Assembly (NCBI GenBank): GCA_013204985.1
Contig: JABMLG010000011.1
Location: 1-64,000 of the forward strand
DNA: 64,000 bases
Source of the DNA: Microbacteriaceae bacterium VKM Ac-2855
GTDB lineage: Bacteria; Actinomycetota; Actinomycetes; Actinomycetales; Microbacteriaceae
Direction: 5' to 3'
Shown here in pieces: positions 44,326 to 51,697 of the stretch. Under the pieces are notes generated by a model. That model was not told the DNA's origin and did no database searches. It saw nothing but the letters and a program-made list of their open reading frames with translations. The translations under genes and the position numbers were made by a program. How positions within the stretch are numbered: position 1 is the stretch's first letter; every line of letters starts with the position of its first letter.

Positions 44326-44727
44326 TCACCAGAGGGTGCCGGCCCCGATGAAGATCGAGAAGAAGCCGAGGCCGCCGAGGATCAGGCCGGTCAGACCCGG
44401 TCCGATCCCGCGCCCGCCGAACAGCGACGCCCGGCTGAGGCCGACGATCCCGAACACGATCGCGAGAACGTCGGGGATGCCGCCGAGCACCAGGCCGATG
44501 CCGAACGGGATCGGCGTGAGCAGGAACCCGATGATGCCGAACACGAGGGATGCCGTCGCGAAGCCGTTGCTCGGAGCCGCGACCATCACATAGGGCGCGT
44601 ACGGCGCCGCCTGATAGACGGGCCCGACCCCGGGCGCCGTCTGCTCGGTCCACGCCGCGCCGTTCCAGTACCGCTGCGTATTGGGCTGATGGGGGTCGGG
44701 GTACCAGCCCGGCGCCGGATTCGTCAT
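44326..44727 (-). CDS. DUF2510 domain membrane protein
   Basis: 133 aa from ATG 44727 (MTNPAPGWYPDPHQPNTQRY). The N-terminal PGWYPDP...RYWNGAAWTEQ is the DUF2510 signature of actinobacterial membrane proteins. Two to three membrane helices follow (FATASLVFGIIGFLLTPIPFGIG, GIPDVLAIVFGIVGL, GLTGLILGGLGFFSIFIGAGTLW), as in DUF4190 proteins. Role unknown; likely an envelope protein. The frame is open upstream, but only this start begins with the family motif. Its stop is 10 bp from the convergent small gene. Confidence 0.85.
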   Translation of the reverse strand: MTNPAPGWYPDPHQPNTQRYWNGAAWTEQTAPGVGPVYQAAPYAPYVMVAAPSNGFATASLVFGIIGFLLTPIPFGIGLVLGGIPDVLAIVFGIVGLSRASLFGGRGIGPGLTGLILGGLGFFSIFIGAGTLW

Positions 44728-44814
44728 GCTGCGATTCTCGCGGATGCGGGCGCTCGTGTCGCGGGATCGGCCGGGCAGCCTCACACGAACCACGTCGAGC
44801 ACGAGACGTGCCGT

Positions 44815-44836
44815 GGCTCAGGACCGGTCCTGAGCC
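44815..44836. promoter_or_regulatory. Perfect 22-bp palindrome in a divergent gap
   Basis: GGCTCAGGACC joined directly to GGTCCTGAGCC, with no spacer, between the divergent DUF2510 and amidohydrolase genes. CACGTC/GACGTG arms lie just before it (44,791-44,810). It could be an operator for a dimeric regulator or a dispersed palindrome. Confidence 0.5.
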
Positions 44837-44881
44837 CCGCCGAGGCGGCGCACCCCGCCGTCGGTGTGGGAATCTGGCTGT

Positions 44882-46027
44882 ATGGATCCCCTCTTCGACG
44901 CTCTCGCCACCCGCATCCGCGCCGATGAGGAGGCGGTGATCGCGCTGAGCCGCGCACTTCTGGCCGACCCCGAGACGGCGTTCGCCGAGCACCGCTCCGC
45001 CGCTCGGGTCGCAGGGGTGCTGGCCGACGCGGGCTTCGCCGTCGAACACGGCGTCGCCGGGGTCGAGACCGCTTTTCTCGCGAGTTACGGATCGGGGCCG
45101 TTCACCGTCGCGCTCTGCATCGAGTACGACGCCCTACCGAGTATCGGCCACGCGTGCGGGCACAATCTCATCGCGGGCGCGAGCGTCGCCGCCGCCCTCG
45201 CCCTCGCCCCGTACGCCGACGAGCTGGGCATCAGCATCCGCGCGATCGGCACGCCCGCGGAGGAGCACGGCGGCGGCAAGACCCTCCTCCTCGAACCCGG
45301 CCTGCTCGGCGACGCGGACATCGCGCTGATGATGCATCCCCTGAGCGAGGGCCTCTCGGTCAACCCGGTCGGCACCTCGAGCCAGGCCGTCGGGCGGCAT
45401 CGCGCGATCTTCCACGGCCGCGCCTCGCACGCGGCGGCGGCACCGCAGGACGGCCGCAATGCAGCCGACGCGGCCGTGATCGCGCAGGTCGCCCTCGGCC
45501 TGCTCCGGCAGCAGCTGCCGAGCGACCACCGGCTCGCGGCGTACGTCGAGCACGGTGGCGAGGCGACCAACATCATCCCCGACCGGGTGGTCGTCGAGTT
45601 CGAGTTCCGCACCTTCTCGCTGCCCGAGTTCCGCTCGCTGCAGCGCCGGGTCTACGACTGCTTCCGGGCCGGCGCCCTGGCCACCGGCACGACCGTCGAG
45701 CTCGAACCGACCGAGCCGCTGTACGAGCCGCTGGAGCAGGACCCGACCCTCGCAGCCTCGTGGAACACCGCGATGGCGCACCTGGGCTACGACACCACCC
45801 CGGGGCCGGGATTGAGCGGCGGCTCCACCGATATGGGCAACGTCTCGCGGCGGGTCCCCTCTCTGCATCCGTGGGTCGGGATTCCGGGCGTCACCGAACC
45901 GATCCACACCGTCGGATTCGCCGCGGCCGCGGGCACGGACGCCGCCTTCCGCGTGATGCTCGACTCCGCGCTCGGCCTCGCGTGGACGGCGGCCGAGGCG
46001 GCTGCAGAGGCGGCTCGGGCGCACTGA
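44882..46027 (+). CDS. M20 family amidohydrolase (AbgB/p-aminobenzoyl-glutamate hydrolase-like)
   Basis: 381 aa from ATG 44882; GAATCT six bases upstream fits a leaderless start. Zinc peptidase of family M20D. EYDALPSIGHACGHNLIAGASVAAAL (with the Asp and His of the metal site), GTPAEEHGGGK (Glu-Glu base), ALMMHP (His) and the C-terminal GSTDMGNVSRRVPSLHPWVGI are all conserved. The lid/dimerisation domain is at ~180-290 (HGRASHAAAAPQDGRNAADA). It cleaves an N-acyl or peptide amide in the cytoplasm. Its neighbour is the GntR regulator, but it has its own promoter and may be unrelated to the acid-sugar operon. Confidence 0.9.
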   Translation: MDPLFDALATRIRADEEAVIALSRALLADPETAFAEHRSAARVAGVLADAGFAVEHGVAGVETAFLASYGSGPFTVALCIEYDALPSIGHACGHNLIAGASVAAALALAPYADELGISIRAIGTPAEEHGGGKTLLLEPGLLGDADIALMMHPLSEGLSVNPVGTSSQAVGRHRAIFHGRASHAAAAPQDGRNAADAAVIAQVALGLLRQQLPSDHRLAAYVEHGGEATNIIPDRVVVEFEFRTFSLPEFRSLQRRVYDCFRAGALATGTTVELEPTEPLYEPLEQDPTLAASWNTAMAHLGYDTTPGPGLSGGSTDMGNVSRRVPSLHPWVGIPGVTEPIHTVGFAAAAGTDAAFRVMLDSALGLAWTAAEAAAEAARAH

Positions 46028-46071
46028 AGACCCTCATACACTGGAGGTCCGGTCGAGCGAGAGGGTGAACC

Positions 46072-46779
46072 ATGGTGCGCGCCTCCCTCGTCACCACCGT
46101 GGCGGATGCATTGCTCGACGCGATCGTCGCGGGCACGATGCCGATCGGTTCCGAACTGCCGAGCGAAGCCGAGCTGGCCGAGCAGCACGATGTGAGCCGC
46201 GTCACGATGCGCGAGGCGCTGAAGCGGCTGCAGGGCCTCGGCGTTCTCGACGTGCGCCGCGGCAAGCGCGGGGTGGTGAATCCGACCGCGCTGTGGACCG
46301 ATCTCGGCCCCATCCTCCGGGTCACCGCCCGCGGCACCGACCCGGGTCTCACCGAACTCCAGCTGATCGAGGTCCGCGAGATGATCGAGAGTGGCGCGGC
46401 CTCGCTGGCCGCCGGGCGACGCACCGAGGCTGATCTCGAGGAGCTCGAGACCCTGCTCGGGCGGATGCGCGCGGCGCACGAGGTGGATGACGTGACCGAA
46501 TTCGTCGTCGCCGACATCGCATTCCACGACGTGATCCTGCGAGCCACCGGCAACGTGTTCGTCGGTGTCGTCTTCGCCCCCCTGTCGCGCGTGATGCGCG
46601 AGAAGCGGGAGCAGACCTCGGCGGTCGAGCGGATCCAGCGCAACGCGATCGAGAAGCACGCCGCCGTGCTGGCGGCGCTTCGCACGGGTGAAGCGGATGC
46701 GGCCCGGATCGCGATGGCGGACCACATGAAGCAGACGGCGGACGACTTCCGCTCCTTCGTGCTGCCGACGCTGCGCTGA
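46072..46779 (+). CDS. FadR-subfamily GntR regulator of the acid-sugar operon
   Basis: 235 aa with GAGAGGG upstream. N-terminal winged HTH (~5-70; PIGSELPSEAELAEQHDVSRVTMREALKRLQGLGVL), then the all-helical FCD ligand domain (~90-220) with metal-site type Asp/His residues (DIAFHDVILRATGN, EKHAAVLAALRTGEADAARIAMADHM). These regulators bind sugar acids or related metabolites. It lies 87 bp before the DUF1537 kinase gene, whose promoter contains a TGATA-N5-TATCA site, so it is the likely operon regulator. Confidence 0.88.
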   Translation: MVRASLVTTVADALLDAIVAGTMPIGSELPSEAELAEQHDVSRVTMREALKRLQGLGVLDVRRGKRGVVNPTALWTDLGPILRVTARGTDPGLTELQLIEVREMIESGAASLAAGRRTEADLEELETLLGRMRAAHEVDDVTEFVVADIAFHDVILRATGNVFVGVVFAPLSRVMREKREQTSAVERIQRNAIEKHAAVLAALRTGEADAARIAMADHMKQTADDFRSFVLPTLR

Positions 46780-46810
46780 TCCCCGCCGACGCCGGTCGGC
46801 ACGAGAACTC

Positions 46811-46849
46811 TTGACACCGCGGACGCGACTTGTATGATATCTGCTATCA
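46811..46849 (+). promoter_or_regulatory. Sigma-70-type promoter with overlapping operator for the acid-sugar operon
   Basis: -35 TTGACA (46811-46816), 16-bp spacer, -10 TATGAT (46833-46838). TGATATCTGCTATCA (46835-46849), with perfect arms TGATA/TATCA, overlaps the -10 and the start site. This is the best consensus promoter in the window. It also shows that the in-frame ATG at 46834 is inside the promoter, so the kinase start lies downstream. Confidence 0.85.
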
Positions 46850-46866
46850 GCTACAAAGGAGTGATG

Positions 46867-48297
46867 GTGGAAGAGACGAGCGCCCTCGCGGGCTATCCCG
46901 ACCGAGTCGAGATCCCCGCGACCGAGGTCGCGGCGGCGATCGAACGCAGCGGACGAGTCTTGATCGTCCTCGACGACGACCCGACCGGTACCCAGTCGGT
47001 CGCAGACCTCCCCGTCCTCACGGCGTGGGAGCAGGACGACTTCCGCTGGGCCCTCGCCCAGCGCGCGTCCGCCGTCTACGTCCTGACGAACACGCGCAGC
47101 CTCGACCCGGAATCCGCCGCGGCGCGCAACCGCGAGATCGTGGCGAGCGCCTCCGCCGTAGCCGCCGAGCTCGGCACGAAGATCGCCTTCGTCAGCCGCG
47201 GCGACTCCACCCTCCGCGGCCACTATCCGCTCGAGACCGACGCCATCGAGCAGACCCTGCTGGCCAGCACCGGCCACGGCTTCGACGGCGTCGTGATCGT
47301 GCCGGCGTTCCCGGATGCCGGCCGGGTCACCATCGGCGGCGTGCACTACATGCGCACCCCGGACGGCCTCACCCCGATCGCCGAGACCGAGTTCGCCCGC
47401 GACGCCACCTTCGGCTACGCCTCCTCCGATCTCGCGGAGTACGTCGCCGAGAAGACGGAGGGTCGCTGGCGCGCCGACCAGGTCCTCCGGCTCGACCTGA
47501 CCATCCTGCGCGGCGGTATCCACGGCATCGTCGCGGCGCTGCTCCCCCTCACCGACGCGACCCCCGTGGTCGCCGACGCGGTGCACGAGGACGACCTTCG
47601 CCTGCTGGCGCTCGGCCTCGCCGCCGCGGAAGAGGCCGGCAAGCGTTTCATCTACCGCGTCGGCCCGCCGTTCGTGCGGGCCCGCATCGGCCAGGAGACG
47701 CATCCGCCGCTCACCGCCGCCGAGGTCTTCGGGCCGGAGGGCAGCGACTCGGTCGGCGGACTGATCGTGGTCGGCTCGCACGTTGGCCTCACCTCGCGCC
47801 AACTCGCAGTGCTCACCGCCCGAGGCGGGCTCGAACGCACCCTCGAGATCGACGTGGAAGCGGTGCTCGCGAACGACGAGGAGCACCTCGCCTCGATCGT
47901 CGACCGAGCCGTCGACGCGCTCGGCCGCGGCGACGTGGCCGTGCACACCAGCCGACTGCTGCGCAAGACCGACGACGCGGATGAGAGCCTCGACATCTCC
48001 CGCCGTGTCTCAGCCGCGGTCGTGAGCGTGGTGCAGCAGGTACTGGCCCGCATCCGCCCCCGCTTCGTGATCGCGAAGGGCGGGATCACCTCGAGCGACG
48101 TGGCCGCCCACGGACTCGGCATCCGCCACGCGATCGTGCGCGGCCCGATGCTGCCCGGCATCGTCTCGCTCTGGGAACCGGTCGACGGCCCGGCCGCCGG
48201 CATCCCCTACATCGTGTTCGCGGGCAACGTCGGTGACGACGATTCGCTCGCCGCCGTGGTCGCCACGCTGACCCATCCCACCCTCGCAGTCGCGTGA
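46867..48297 (+). CDS. Four-carbon acid sugar kinase (DUF1537 family)
   Basis: 476 aa from GTG 46867, five bases after AAAGGAG; ATG 46864 is too close (2 bases) and ATG 46834 is in the promoter. Proteins of this family (OtnK/DtnK) phosphorylate C4 sugar acids such as 3-oxo-tetronate or D-threonate on O-4. The N-terminal VLIVLDDDPTGTQSVADLPVL and SRGDSTLRGHYPLETDAI bind substrate. The C-terminal VIAKGGITSSDVAAHGLG and YIVFAGNVGDDDSLAAVV bind nucleotide. It is first in an operon with an LtnD-like dehydrogenase, GntP permease and class II aldolase, which fixes its role in sugar-acid catabolism. The precise substrate is not certain. Confidence 0.88.
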   Translation: MEETSALAGYPDRVEIPATEVAAAIERSGRVLIVLDDDPTGTQSVADLPVLTAWEQDDFRWALAQRASAVYVLTNTRSLDPESAAARNREIVASASAVAAELGTKIAFVSRGDSTLRGHYPLETDAIEQTLLASTGHGFDGVVIVPAFPDAGRVTIGGVHYMRTPDGLTPIAETEFARDATFGYASSDLAEYVAEKTEGRWRADQVLRLDLTILRGGIHGIVAALLPLTDATPVVADAVHEDDLRLLALGLAAAEEAGKRFIYRVGPPFVRARIGQETHPPLTAAEVFGPEGSDSVGGLIVVGSHVGLTSRQLAVLTARGGLERTLEIDVEAVLANDEEHLASIVDRAVDALGRGDVAVHTSRLLRKTDDADESLDISRRVSAAVVSVVQQVLARIRPRFVIAKGGITSSDVAAHGLGIRHAIVRGPMLPGIVSLWEPVDGPAAGIPYIVFAGNVGDDDSLAAVVATLTHPTLAVA

Positions 48298-48344
48298 CCC
48301 GCGAACACCCCCTCCCACCCTCGAAATCCAGTGATAGGACAGCC

Positions 48345-49304
48345 ATGACCACCCCCTCCTACCGCGTCGCCGTGCTCGGGCTCGGCGCCATGGGCCTGCC
48401 GATGGCGACCCGCCTCGCCTCCGAACTGACCGTGCACGGCTTCGACATCGCCGAGCCGCGTCTCGACCTCGCAGCGGATGCGGGCATCACCCCATTCGAT
48501 TCCGCTCGCGGAGCCGTCGCCGGCGTCGACGCCGTACTGCTCGCGGTGCGCAACGGCGCTCAGCTGCGCGACGTCCTGTTCGGCGCGAACGGCGTCGCCT
48601 CCGCTCTCGAGCCCGGCGCCGCGGTCATCATGACCAGCACCGTCGGCATCGACGACGTCGTCGCCATCGCCGAACAGCTGGAACCCTTCGGCGTGCACCT
48701 GGTGGATGCGCCGCTCTCCGGCGGCCCCGTCCGGGCCGGCCTGGGCGACCTGCTGATCGTCGTGGGCGCCACCCCCGAGGCCCGCGCGAAGGCCCAGCCC
48801 GTGCTCGACCTGCTCGCCTCGACACTGAGCATCATCGGCGACAAGGCCGGCGACGGCCAGGCCTTCAAGACCGTGAACCAGCTCCTCTGCGGCGTCCACA
48901 TCGCCGCCGGCGCCGAGGCCCTCGCCCTGGCCGAGGCGCTCGGCCTCGACGTCGCCGCGACCCTGGACACGCTCGCCGCCGGAGCCGCCGGATCGTTCAT
49001 GCTCGGTAACCGCGGCCCGCGGATGCTGCAGGCGTACGACGAAGACGGAGCCGAGGTGCTCAGCCGCCTCGACATCTTCGTGAAGGACATGGGCATCGTC
49101 ACCTCCGCCGCCCGCGCCTCCGGCCTGGCGACCCCCATCGCCGCCGCCGCCGAGCAGCTCTACCTCCTGGGCGCCGCCCAGGGCCTCGCCGCCGCGGACG
49201 ACTCCGCGGTGATCAAGGTCATCGCCCCACAGCACCTCACCCCCAAGCACCTCACCCCGCAGCCCCTCACCCCGCAGCAGCCCTCCCAGAAAGTCGCCCG
49301 ATGA
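48345..49304 (+). CDS. LtnD-like NAD-binding 3-hydroxyacid dehydrogenase
   Basis: 319 aa from ATG 48345. Beta-hydroxyacid dehydrogenase family (3-hydroxyisobutyrate/tartronate semialdehyde/L-threonate). N-terminal GLGAMGLPMATRLA (NAD-binding), DAPLSGGPVRAGLGDLLIVVG (substrate loop), and the catalytic Lys in GQAFKTVNQLL, then the D-x-K-D-like LDIFVKDMGIV. In DUF1537 operons the homologue oxidises L-threonate to 2-oxo-tetronate, which is the expected role. The C-terminus carries an odd His-Leu-Thr-Pro repeat (QHLTPKHLTPQPLTPQQP). The stop overlaps the GntP start by 4 bp (ATGA). Confidence 0.87.
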   Translation: MTTPSYRVAVLGLGAMGLPMATRLASELTVHGFDIAEPRLDLAADAGITPFDSARGAVAGVDAVLLAVRNGAQLRDVLFGANGVASALEPGAAVIMTSTVGIDDVVAIAEQLEPFGVHLVDAPLSGGPVRAGLGDLLIVVGATPEARAKAQPVLDLLASTLSIIGDKAGDGQAFKTVNQLLCGVHIAAGAEALALAEALGLDVAATLDTLAAGAAGSFMLGNRGPRMLQAYDEDGAEVLSRLDIFVKDMGIVTSAARASGLATPIAAAAEQLYLLGAAQGLAAADDSAVIKVIAPQHLTPKHLTPQPLTPQQPSQKVAR

Positions 49305-50752
49305 ACATTGCCACCCTCGTCCGCAGCGCCGCGGACGCCCCGATCGCCCCGGCGGTCGAACTGAGCACCCCGCTCCTGCTCGGCATCGCCGCCGCCGGCA
49401 TCGCGCTGCTGCTGGTCCTGATCATCCGGTTCAAGATCCACGCCTTCGTGGCGCTCCTCCTGGTCAGCGTGCTCGTCGCCATCTCGGCCCAGATCCCGCT
49501 GGCCGACATCTTCACCCTCGTCGCGAACGGCGTCGGCAGCACGATGGGCAAGGTCGCCCTGATCATCGCGCTCGGCGCCATCCTCGGTCGACTGATCGAG
49601 GTGTCAGGCGGTGTGCAGAGTCTCGCGGATCACTTCACCCGCGTCCTCGGCCCCAAGCGTGTCGCCATCGCTCTCACGATCGTCGCCTTCCTCGTCGCCA
49701 TCCCCGTCTTCTTCGAGGTCGGAGTGATCGTGCTCGTGCCGATCATCTACGCCTTCAGCAAAGTGGCCGGCCTCAACCCCATCAAGTTCGGCCTGCCGAT
49801 GGTCGGCCTCATGCTCGCGGTGCACGTCGCCGTGCCGCCGCATCCGGGCATCGTCGCCGGCGCGGGTGTCTTCGGCGCCGACATCGGTCTGATCGCCCTG
49901 ATCGCGCTGCCGATCTGCGCCGTGCTCGGCTTCCTGTCGTACTTCGTCTCGAGCCTGATGAACCGTCGAGACTACGAGCTCGCCCCCTCCGTGGCCGCGC
50001 AGCTCGCCGAGATCGGCGGCGTCACCTCCGCGATCCGCACCGTCGACCGCACCGGCACGGTGCTCGCCCCACCGCGCGCCGGGCTGATCATCCTGCTCGT
50101 CGCCATACCGATCGTGCAGATCCTCGTCGGCACCGTCGGCTCGCTCATCCTGCCCGCCGACAGCTTCGCGCACGGCCTCAGCGTCTTCATCGGCACCCCC
50201 GTGCTGGCGCTGCTCGTCGCCGTCGGCATCGCCTTCTTCGCCCTGCCGGTCAAGCGCGGCTGGTCGCTGACGCAGACCAACGAGATCTTCGAGGGCGCCT
50301 TGCCGCCCATCGCCTCGATCCTGCTCGTGGTCGCCGGCGGCGGAGTCTTCGGCGCCGTACTGCAGGCCAGCGGCATCGGCGGGGCTCTCGCCACCACGCT
50401 GGACACCCTGGGTGTGCCGCTGATCGTGCTCGGCTTCGTCGTCTCGCTGGTGCTGCGCGCCGCACAAGGGTCGGCGACGGTCGCCATCGTGACCACCGGC
50501 GGCCTGCTCGCCACCGGCGTCGCCGACGGCGGCTACAGCCCCCTGCAGATCGCCATCATCACGGTCGCCGTCGGCTTCGGCGCGCTCGGCCTCTCGCACG
50601 TCACGGATGCCGGCTTCTGGGTCGTCACCCGCTACCTCGGCCTGACCGTCGCCGACGGACTGCGCACCTGGACCGTGCTCACCACGATCCTCGGCGTCGC
50701 CGGCTTCGCTCTGACCTACGTGGTGTGGCTCGTCGCCGGCGGGCTCGCATGA
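49301..50752 (+). CDS. GntP-family sugar-acid:H+ symporter
   Basis: 483 aa with ~12-13 membrane helices. Gluconate permease family: LLLVLIIRFKIHAFVALLLVSVLVAI, GVGSTMGKVALIIALGAILGRLIEVSGG, MLAVHVAVPPHPGIVAGAGVFGADIG and GSATVAIVTTGGLL are conserved. It imports the C4 (or gluconate-like) acid used by this operon across the cytoplasmic membrane. Both its ends overlap neighbours by four bases (ATGA), showing tight translational coupling. Confidence 0.92.
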   Translation: MNIATLVRSAADAPIAPAVELSTPLLLGIAAAGIALLLVLIIRFKIHAFVALLLVSVLVAISAQIPLADIFTLVANGVGSTMGKVALIIALGAILGRLIEVSGGVQSLADHFTRVLGPKRVAIALTIVAFLVAIPVFFEVGVIVLVPIIYAFSKVAGLNPIKFGLPMVGLMLAVHVAVPPHPGIVAGAGVFGADIGLIALIALPICAVLGFLSYFVSSLMNRRDYELAPSVAAQLAEIGGVTSAIRTVDRTGTVLAPPRAGLIILLVAIPIVQILVGTVGSLILPADSFAHGLSVFIGTPVLALLVAVGIAFFALPVKRGWSLTQTNEIFEGALPPIASILLVVAGGGVFGAVLQASGIGGALATTLDTLGVPLIVLGFVVSLVLRAAQGSATVAIVTTGGLLATGVADGGYSPLQIAIITVAVGFGALGLSHVTDAGFWVVTRYLGLTVADGLRTWTVLTTILGVAGFALTYVVWLVAGGLA

Positions 50753-51597
50753 GGGTCCGGATGGATGAGTTGATCGAGGAACGTCAGCTGACGGGCGGCG
50801 CGGTCGCGGCGCTCACCTGCTACGACTTCACGACGGCCCTGGCGGTGGTCGACGCGGCGGAGCAGCTCGAGCGCGGCGTGATCCTGCTCGTGACTCCGAA
50901 GACCGCGGCCGACCGCCACGGGCCCGCGTTCATCGCGGCCCTGCGCGGGTTGGCGGATGCGGCGGGCGCGCCGGTCTCGGTGCAGTTGGATCACGCGACC
51001 GATCTCGGCCTCATCCTGCGCTCGATCGCGGCGGGGGCGGATGCGGTGCTCGCGGACGGCTCGGCCCTGCCGCTCGACGCCAACGCGGCCTTCGTGGCGG
51101 AGGTCGTCCGCCGCACGGGCGTCGTCGTGGAGGCGGAGCTCGGCGAGCTCGCCGGCGACGAGGACCAGGCGTTCGCGGTGCACGCGACGGGCAAGACGGA
51201 TGCGCGTCAGGTCGCACCGTTCCTCGCCTCCTCCGGGGCGCACGTGCTGGCCACGTCGGTCGGCAACGTGCACGGAACCTACGCCGCGGATCCGCAGTTG
51301 GACTGGCCCCTCATCGACGCCATCCGCGCCGAGGCGCTGGTACCGCTGAGCCTGCACGGCGCCTCCGGAATCCCCGAGGTCGACCTGCGCCGCGCGGCGG
51401 GCGCTGGCATCGGCAAGGTGAACATCAACACCGAGCTGCGCGCGGCCGTGCTGACGGCTGCCGCCGAGCAGCTGCCGGTGTCGCGGGCCCAGGGCGACGA
51501 CGTGCTCGCTTACGAACGAGCCTGGCGTTCGAGCGCTGCGGAGTTCGCCCGCGACGCGATGCTCCGCCTCGACGCGCGCGCCCCGCAGACCGCCTGA
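50749..51597 (+). CDS. Class II fructose-bisphosphate aldolase family enzyme
   Basis: 282 aa from ATG 50749 (overlapping the GntP stop, ATGA). Class II, zinc-dependent aldolase of the FbaA/GatY/KbaY group: LDHATDL (Asp81-His82), TSVGNVHGTYA and LHGASGI supply the three metal-binding His, and GKVNINTELR the phosphate-binding loop. It is shorter than housekeeping FbaA (~340). DUF1537 operons normally carry OtnC, a class II L-fuculose-type aldolase, plus the OtnI isomerase; neither is here. This enzyme probably cleaves the phosphorylated acid or a ketose derived from it, so the pathway differs from the described ones. Confidence 0.87.
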   Translation: MRVRMDELIEERQLTGGAVAALTCYDFTTALAVVDAAEQLERGVILLVTPKTAADRHGPAFIAALRGLADAAGAPVSVQLDHATDLGLILRSIAAGADAVLADGSALPLDANAAFVAEVVRRTGVVVEAELGELAGDEDQAFAVHATGKTDARQVAPFLASSGAHVLATSVGNVHGTYAADPQLDWPLIDAIRAEALVPLSLHGASGIPEVDLRRAAGAGIGKVNINTELRAAVLTAAAEQLPVSRAQGDDVLAYERAWRSSAAEFARDAMLRLDARAPQTA

Positions 51598-51615
51598 GCC
51601 CGGCCTCGCCCGTCT

Positions 51616-51648
51616 CAGGCCCAGGCCCAGGCCCAGGCCCAGGCCCAG
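51616..51648. repeat. CAGGCC hexamer repeat (5.5 copies)
   Basis: Five perfect CAGGCC units from 51616 plus CAG, immediately before the terminator stem. Simple slippage repeat between two convergent genes. Confidence 0.9.
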
Positions 51649-51695
51649 AAGGGTCGTCACTTCGCCGGTGCGCTGCGACCGCGTGACGACCCTTC
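51648..51695. terminator. Bidirectional terminator between convergent genes
   Basis: Perfect 13-bp arms GAAGGGTCGTCAC (51648-51660) and GTGACGACCCTTC (51683-51695), 22-nt loop, 50 bp after the aldolase stop and 2 bp after the minus-strand gene's stop. Confidence 0.8.
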
Positions 51696-51697
51696 GG

